NCBI RefSeq assembly: GCF_954871325.1
Contig: NC_088775.1
Span: 85,909,561-85,973,560 of the forward strand
DNA from: Gordionus sp. m RMFG-2023
Taxonomy: Eukaryota > Nematomorpha > Gordioida > Chordodea > Parachordodidae
DNA length: 64,000 bases
Direction: 5' to 3'
This document shows, piece after piece, positions 58,362 to 64,000 of the stretch (positions are counted from its first letter, which is position 1; each line of letters begins with the position of its first letter). A model generated the notes under the pieces. It was not told the origin of the DNA and did not search any database. It saw nothing but the letters and a program-made list of their open reading frames with translations. The position numbers and the translations under genes are program-made.

Positions 58362-59767
58362 AGAACACAAATCACGCGAGCCCCCTCCTCGCATAATTGC
58401 GTTGGTTTTTCAAGGAAGCAGACAAATTACTCAGATGAGAATAATAAAGAGGAAGACACTAGATATAAATTAAATATTATATAAAATTAAAAAAATAAAT
58501 AATTACTCATTTTTTAAAAATTGAATATTTAGAACCATATTAATTCATAAAGAGTCATATAAACATTCCTTTTGAAAAGCAGACGATATCCCATATTATG
58601 GATTGTTCAATTTAAAAATTTTTTAAAAAAATCTTTTTAGATCAAATACGAATAATAATTTGATTCAAAATTTTGAATCGAAAAAGAATAAAAAAATATT
58701 ATTATTCTTCAAATAATTTTTTACAGTTATTTGTAGTATATTAAACTACAAATTTTGGAATTTTCAAAAAAAAATCAAAAATATTTTAAACTCAACTAAC
58801 TGGAGATTTTTAATTTTAATTTAATATATATTTCGATTTGGAATAAAAATTAATTTATATATATATTAATTCATAAAAAATACGAATAGAAAACCGAATA
58901 TTAATATTTAAAAATAAAGTAAAATAAATAAAAAATTTCTGCCAAAAACAGTATTAAATTTCGTGAATTATTTAGATATTTATGAATAATTTAATTCAAT
59001 TAAAACGCTTGAAAATAAACTATTTTAAAAATTTAATATTAAAACACTCAATCTTTAATATGCCCAGTCTTTAGGACGCTGACGACATAGTAAATAAACA
59101 TCTTTATTCATTAGGTCACATACTAAGCATAGTTTTTTAAGTTTTTATTTTTCTTAAATAATCAATATACAATAAAGATCCGCGAGGCCTAGTCTGGCCA
59201 GTAGCTCAAAACCCGATCTGGCAAATATTTTAAGGCGGGTTATACAACCTGTGTATTTTAAAGCCAGACCAAATGTTATTATTTTAAAATATCATTAATA
59301 AGATTAAATATTTCTCGCGTCAGCAACCTATTTATCTTATTTAATATATCATGTATAATATATCCCTGTATGTCTTTAGCCTTATCTCATTCCATCTGGA
59401 ATAACACATGTATTTCTTGACATTCCTCTCAATTTTGGTTTTGAAGGTAAAGGAATCCAATTAAAATTCTCAAAGGGACTTACATTTGTTACATGCTGTC
59501 ACTTTTCATTCTTAATTTTCTTTTTATATATGCTTTATTTAGCAAGGTGGAAAAAAAATAATACAAATGGTTATTTGAGTCATCCCCATTTTAAAATTGT
59601 CATATTTCATTATGGAATTTCTACAATGATTTATCTCTCAAATTCAACAGTACAATTACAATACAGTCATTTCTGGTGCTAAGATCTCTAAAAAATAGAT
59701 ATTCCTACTTTTTTATTTTTATCCAATTAGTCATATTCAAACAAATTAACCTTGAATTAGTTACAAA
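58362..59767. other. Spacer with one G+C-richer patch
   Basis: At 59175-59260, CGAGGCCTAGTCTGGCCAG and AACCCGATCTGG followed by AAGGCGGGTT resemble hAT-like subterminal DNA without clear ends. The rest is A+T-rich. Confidence 0.4.
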
Positions 59768-60310
59768 TAGTGTTGTAAAGTAACTTTTGAAATTGTGGAG
59801 ATTTGGTAAGGAATAAAATTAATAACTTATAAAGAAATTAATTATAATTAAAATTAAACATTAAATTATATCATAATTAAATTTTCATTTATTTTATACG
59901 GTAAAATCAGCACATTTAAACCATACAAATAAACCAATTAAAATTAAAAATATAAAATTATAAAATAAAAGTTAAAAAAAATTAAATTGAACAATAAAAA
60001 ATGTATAGAAGTTAAATCATATATAAAAAAATTAGTGACCTACACAATTTAGCCAAAAAATAAATTTTTATATTAACTTCATGCAAATTATAAATAATAT
60101 AAATATAAAAAAACTAAACAATATCATATTCCAGATTATGTTTTTGTAACTACATAATTCAATGAGTATCTTTAGATATTACAATCGTAACAGCGTTACC
60201 AACAGAGTTACATTTATAGAAGAAAAGGAACACCATTCGTTACTTGTTTCAAAAGATATCGAGTAACAAGCGGGCTTATATTTTTTGAGCAACGAAACTT
60301 TTTCTAAAAA
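59768..60310. repeat. hAT-type end and possible element
   Basis: TAGTGTTGTAAAGTAACTTT at 59768 is a typical hAT terminal repeat. At 60185-60300, CGTAACAGCGTTACC, CGTTACTTGTTTC and AGTAACAAGCGGGC look like its subterminal repeats in the opposite sense. The final right terminus was not found. Confidence 0.45.
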
Positions 60311-60420
60311 ATAATATTTTATTTTATTTTGTTTTTTTTAGATATATTTTAAGCCGAGTTTTAAATTTCAAATCAAACATCAAAGTTTTTCTTTATTTTA
60401 TTTATTTTATCTTGAGAAGG

Positions 60421-60540
60421 TCCTCCTTTATTTGATCATATTTTCCTCCATTTCATTATTGATAAGATTTTTTATGCAGGTTCCTCCTTTATTTGATCAT
60501 ATTTTCCTATTTCATTATTAATAAGACTTTTTATGCAGGA
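60421..60540 (+). repeat. Tandem duplication, about 60-bp period
   Basis: TCCTCCTTTATTTGATCATA through to TTTTTTATGCAGG occurs twice (60421-60481 and 60482-60540). A few substitutions and one 3-base gap separate the units. Confidence 0.9.
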
Positions 60541-61624
60541 AATTATTCTATTTATGCATTTATTTATTATATCAGTTAGATAATCCTATGTAATAAAACA
60601 ATATTTAAGATATAATCTTAATTTACAACTATTAAATGGACCAATTAGAAAAGTGGACCAATTTACGATCAAATTAAACTAAGACCAATGTTAGGAAAAT
60701 CATATTTTTGTTGTTAAATATTATACATTTTTTTTCTTTTTTTAAAGCGTTTTTATTTTTAGTAAAATTGCGGTTAAAAATATAAAAAAATTAATTGTAG
60801 ATTTAATTATTAAATAAAAATTTAGAATTTTTGTAGTTTTTTCCAATATTATATCTTATATATTATTCAAATATAAATGGGAGAAACTTAATAATGAAAA
60901 AAAAGGAAAATAAAATATCCACTAATTCTTTCTTAATATCAACAATTTAAAATTTTCTGGGGTTTATGCCCATACATATACGACTCAATGGGTTTAAAAC
61001 AATTTTCCTTTTATAATAAATTTAAAAATTAAAATTATATTTCTTTATTTCAGTTATCTTCTAGAGGTATTTTTAAATATAGGGGAATTCAATTTTTTCG
61101 GGTTTTAGGGACCCGAACAGATGTGGTTCCGGCCTATTCGACTCCTTTTTGAGCACTTTAGATACTCCGGTTTCTAACCTCAATAAAAACACTCATACAA
61201 TGCTGAACGATGTAAATTATATAGAATACCATTTGTTCGGAATTTAAAAATAGATAAGAGAAAAATATTATTTGGTTCCATTCAGAGAGTTTCCGTTTAA
61301 AATAATGTTTAAAATAATTTATATAACTGGTTTAAAATTGTTTAAAAGCTTTAATTTTTTTTAAAAGAAATACTATTTAACATTTTATTCTGACATATAT
61401 TTTTTTACGCACTAAATGTTACGTTGGAAAAAAGGGGGAAAAAATTGGCATGTTCGATATTATGGAGCACCAGAAGTTTCAGCGAAATATAGCAAAATTT
61501 CTGCAAGATAGGGTTTCTCTAACTTATAATATATTTTTGTATTGTATTACAAATTTATATATTTATAATTTGTTTATGATTTTAAATATGCATATTAAAA
61601 TTAAATTATAGTTAATATATACAA
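60541..61624. other. Spacer with a weak G+C-rich patch
   Basis: At 61090-61160, TTCGGGTTTTAGGGACCCGAA forms a small hairpin beside CAGATGTGGTTCCGGCC, perhaps a transposon end. Nothing else was recognised. Confidence 0.4.
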
Positions 61625-61830
61625 AAAGTTAGCTTACAAAGTCATATTAATTCACAAACATTTATGTAATAAAATGATAAAATATTAGCGCCATCTATTT
61701 TATTATATTTCATTTATCCTGTTTATATTTATATTTACCAATTTTATTTTATAACAATATAATTTTATAAAATTTAATGTAATAGAGATAGATTAAGGGT
61801 TAAAAATAGTTTCTTATAGAAATAAAAAAA
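61625..61830 (+). repeat. Dispersed repeat pair, copy 2
   Basis: Second copy of the repeat at 57500-57700, best conserved at 61676-61705. Confidence 0.6.
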
Positions 61831-63150
61831 CGTTTCGTTTAGCAGGAACTTGTTTTTATTTAATTATTCTCCTTAAATTTTACAATAATTTTTTTTATTA
61901 TTATAAATCCTTATAAAACCAAAATAAAATCTTCAAAAAATTCTTGGAAATTTTTTATTTTATAAATTTATTATCTTGAAATATTTGTTATGCATAAAAA
62001 TTACAAATGATTTACATATAAAAGATTTTTTAAAAAAGAAATTAGTATTTTAAAGTAAAATTTATGTGAAAATTATCTATTATAAAACTCTAACTAGTAC
62101 ATCGCTATAACTCACACAATTTACTAACACAACTCTTAAACTAATATTTCAACTAAATTTTATTCGTCAACTAAATATATATCAAAAAAAAATCCTTCTA
62201 ATTATAAAATCTTGTCCCTTTTATACTTTTTTGGGACAAGGAAATCACGAGTTTTACACGTGATATATAAAATCAAGCGACTATTTATAAATATGATAAA
62301 TATTAAACAACATGATTATTAAAGAGTAAATAACTTTAAATAATAATATGACAATTTTATCAAAAATCGCTATTCTAAAAAATATTCAAAGATTTGAGCT
62401 CAACTGTTGAAAAATTCAGTGTAAATCTTTCATATTTTTACAATTAAATCATACTTATAAAATTTTAAAACATACAATAAATTTAGGATTGCATTCAGAT
62501 ATAAAAATTTATTAAATAAAATGCCGACCATTTTTTTACGACTGAGTGTTAAGATAATGGCGCGATGATATATATTTCCTATAATTAGGAATCAATATTC
62601 TGGCAGTTAAAAAATGCCATTTTTATTTTTATTTTTCTTCTTATTCTATTCATTGCAAATATTTTTTTTGGACCACGTGTTTATTTCACATTTAAAGGAA
62701 TCTATAAATTTATTATTGGTAATAATAGGTAATATTTTTTAAATCATTTAAATCTAATTGTTTCTTTTTTTTCTGACATCTTAGGCTAAGGCCATCATAC
62801 TAGATAGTTCTCGTGTTTATGAAAATGAGTGCTACGCTGCATTTTTAATTAGTGCGATTTACTAGCGAAATCAGTCTTTATCGTCACCACTATTATACCT
62901 AATAGAATATTTGTGAATGGCTGCCGCGATTTAATTATTTCGTTAGGTTGTCCATATTATAAACAAATATTATATATAATTAGAATTTATACAGGGTAAT
63001 TTTTTTAATATATTTATATATAACGTTTTACCAAAATATTATGGATATTATTATTGAATTTATATAACTAGCAGACGATATAATATTTTTTGATATGAAA
63101 AAGCTCAAAATATCGATATTTTTCCAAAATGATATTTTAAACTTGGTTGC
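61831..63150. other. A+T-rich spacer
   Basis: A family E-like fragment (GTGCGATTTACTAGCGAAAT) lies at about 62850-62875. Nothing else was recognised. Confidence 0.5.
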
Positions 63151-63358
63151 ATTTATAGTAAGCGCGATTCTCAGAAGTAATGCGAAATTTCTGCTGTGCA
63201 ATTTAGATAATCAAGCTAAGTTATAATTTATAATTATCAAAATAATGTAATCACCACAACTCTTTAATATTGTCACTTTCACAAATCAGCTGTGTTTCGC
63301 TGGCGATTAATTTCGTATCAGTCATGTTATGACAAAATAAATTAGTGTCTACTATAAA
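63151..63358. repeat. Family E-like inverted repeat
   Basis: TTATAGTAAGCGCGATTCTC at the left and a weak inverse at the right (CGCTGGCGATTAATTTCG, ACTATAA) give an imperfect palindrome. It is the weakest member of the family. Confidence 0.35.
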
Positions 63359-64000
63359 TTAAAAATTATTTAATATCTTGTAAAAATAAATATAATATAT
63401 AAAATTTTTATTTGTTTTTATAGAATATCAAGAATATTCTGGAAATAAGGTTAAACCTCAAATTTTGATAAATGATTAAAAGATAGAAAGAAAAAAATAG
63501 TAAAATTTAAACTATTTAAAAAAAAATCATTTCTAAGATGCAGCCCCAGCAGCGTCTACATGAGCGGGAGGGGTAGGAACAGTTTGCATCTTATTTTTTG
63601 GAGGAGGTAGGGGTAAGCTGCTTTAATGCGGGTAGGATAAATTTTTTTGGGGGATTATCTATTAAATTTTGAGATGAAATAGGACAAAATTTATTGCTGT
63701 AAAAATTAATATTTTTATTATAGTATTATTATAATACAATTCATCGACCAAATCTATATATTGCAAACAATCATACACATTGTTTTCCAAATAAACTATC
63801 CTTTTAAATATAATTCAAAAGGTTTAGATATTTTAGCAAGCTCATAATGCCATAATAATTAATCCATTGTAAATAATGGAGGTTTTAATTAAATTTATTA
63901 TCTAAAAAATAAATTCTTTATATTCACAAAATATCGATACTTGGTAGTAGAGATAGATTAATTTAAGTTATCCTTTATAAATTCTTTGAAAAGAGTATCA
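63359..64000. other. Spacer to window end
   Basis: A patch at 63537-63630 is richer in G and C (GCAGCCCCAGCAGCG, GAGCGGGAGGGG, GGAGGAGGTAGGGG) but has no long frame and no recognised repeat. The rest is A+T-rich. Confidence 0.45.

Overview
The window is strongly A+T-rich eukaryotic DNA with long A and T runs, large microsatellite arrays and very few genes. The clearest gene encodes RBX1/ROC1, the RING subunit of cullin ubiquitin ligases, and its conserved core is almost that of animals. A second gene has a 46-bp intron. These points, together with many short non-autonomous DNA transposons and two hAT transposase remnants, fit a low-GC invertebrate animal, but nothing here fixes the phylum. 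I saw no bacterial operons, CRISPR array, tRNA or rRNA.

Layout. From 1 to 32,170 I find no gene I can defend. It holds A+T-rich spacer, several families of inverted-repeat (MITE-like) elements, recent tandem duplications and three arrays: (GAAA)n, (CCTT)n and (TTTTC)n. From 32,255 to 33,743 lies a two-exon gene for a 480-residue, Asn-rich, probably disordered protein with repeated Tyr-x-x-Pro motifs. From 42,726 to 47,168 two exons appear to belong to one gene for a charged protein with a coiled coil. Its putative 3.48-kb intron contains a MITE that was itself entered by an LTR-like element (5-bp target duplication) and by a hAT transposon (8-bp target duplication). RBX1 lies at 51,419-51,829. 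A second, unrelated hAT element with an exact 8-bp target duplication lies at 55,776-57,352. The rest, to 64,000, is spacer with a few repeat fragments.

Repeat families, named here for reference: A, ends like TAGTGTTGTTAAACGGCTCG (nine copies, hAT-like); B, ends with CTAGACTGACGAT; C, ends with AGTGTCCA and CAGCTGTAGCGCC; D, ends TAGTTGGGTAAT; E, short hairpins rich in GAATTCGCG; F, long palindromes ending GCGGCAATGTG; G, ends with TTTAACAGCTGAT. Several more elements have hAT-type ends (CAGGG or TAGGG) followed by G+C-rich subterminal DNA. Most of the G+C-rich patches in the window are transposon ends, not exons.

A few other patches (near 8.3, 12.3, 22.8, 27.9, 37.0, 40.2 and 55.4 kb) look partly coding but could not be assigned. 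They are listed at low confidence. The genes identified show no functional link to one another.
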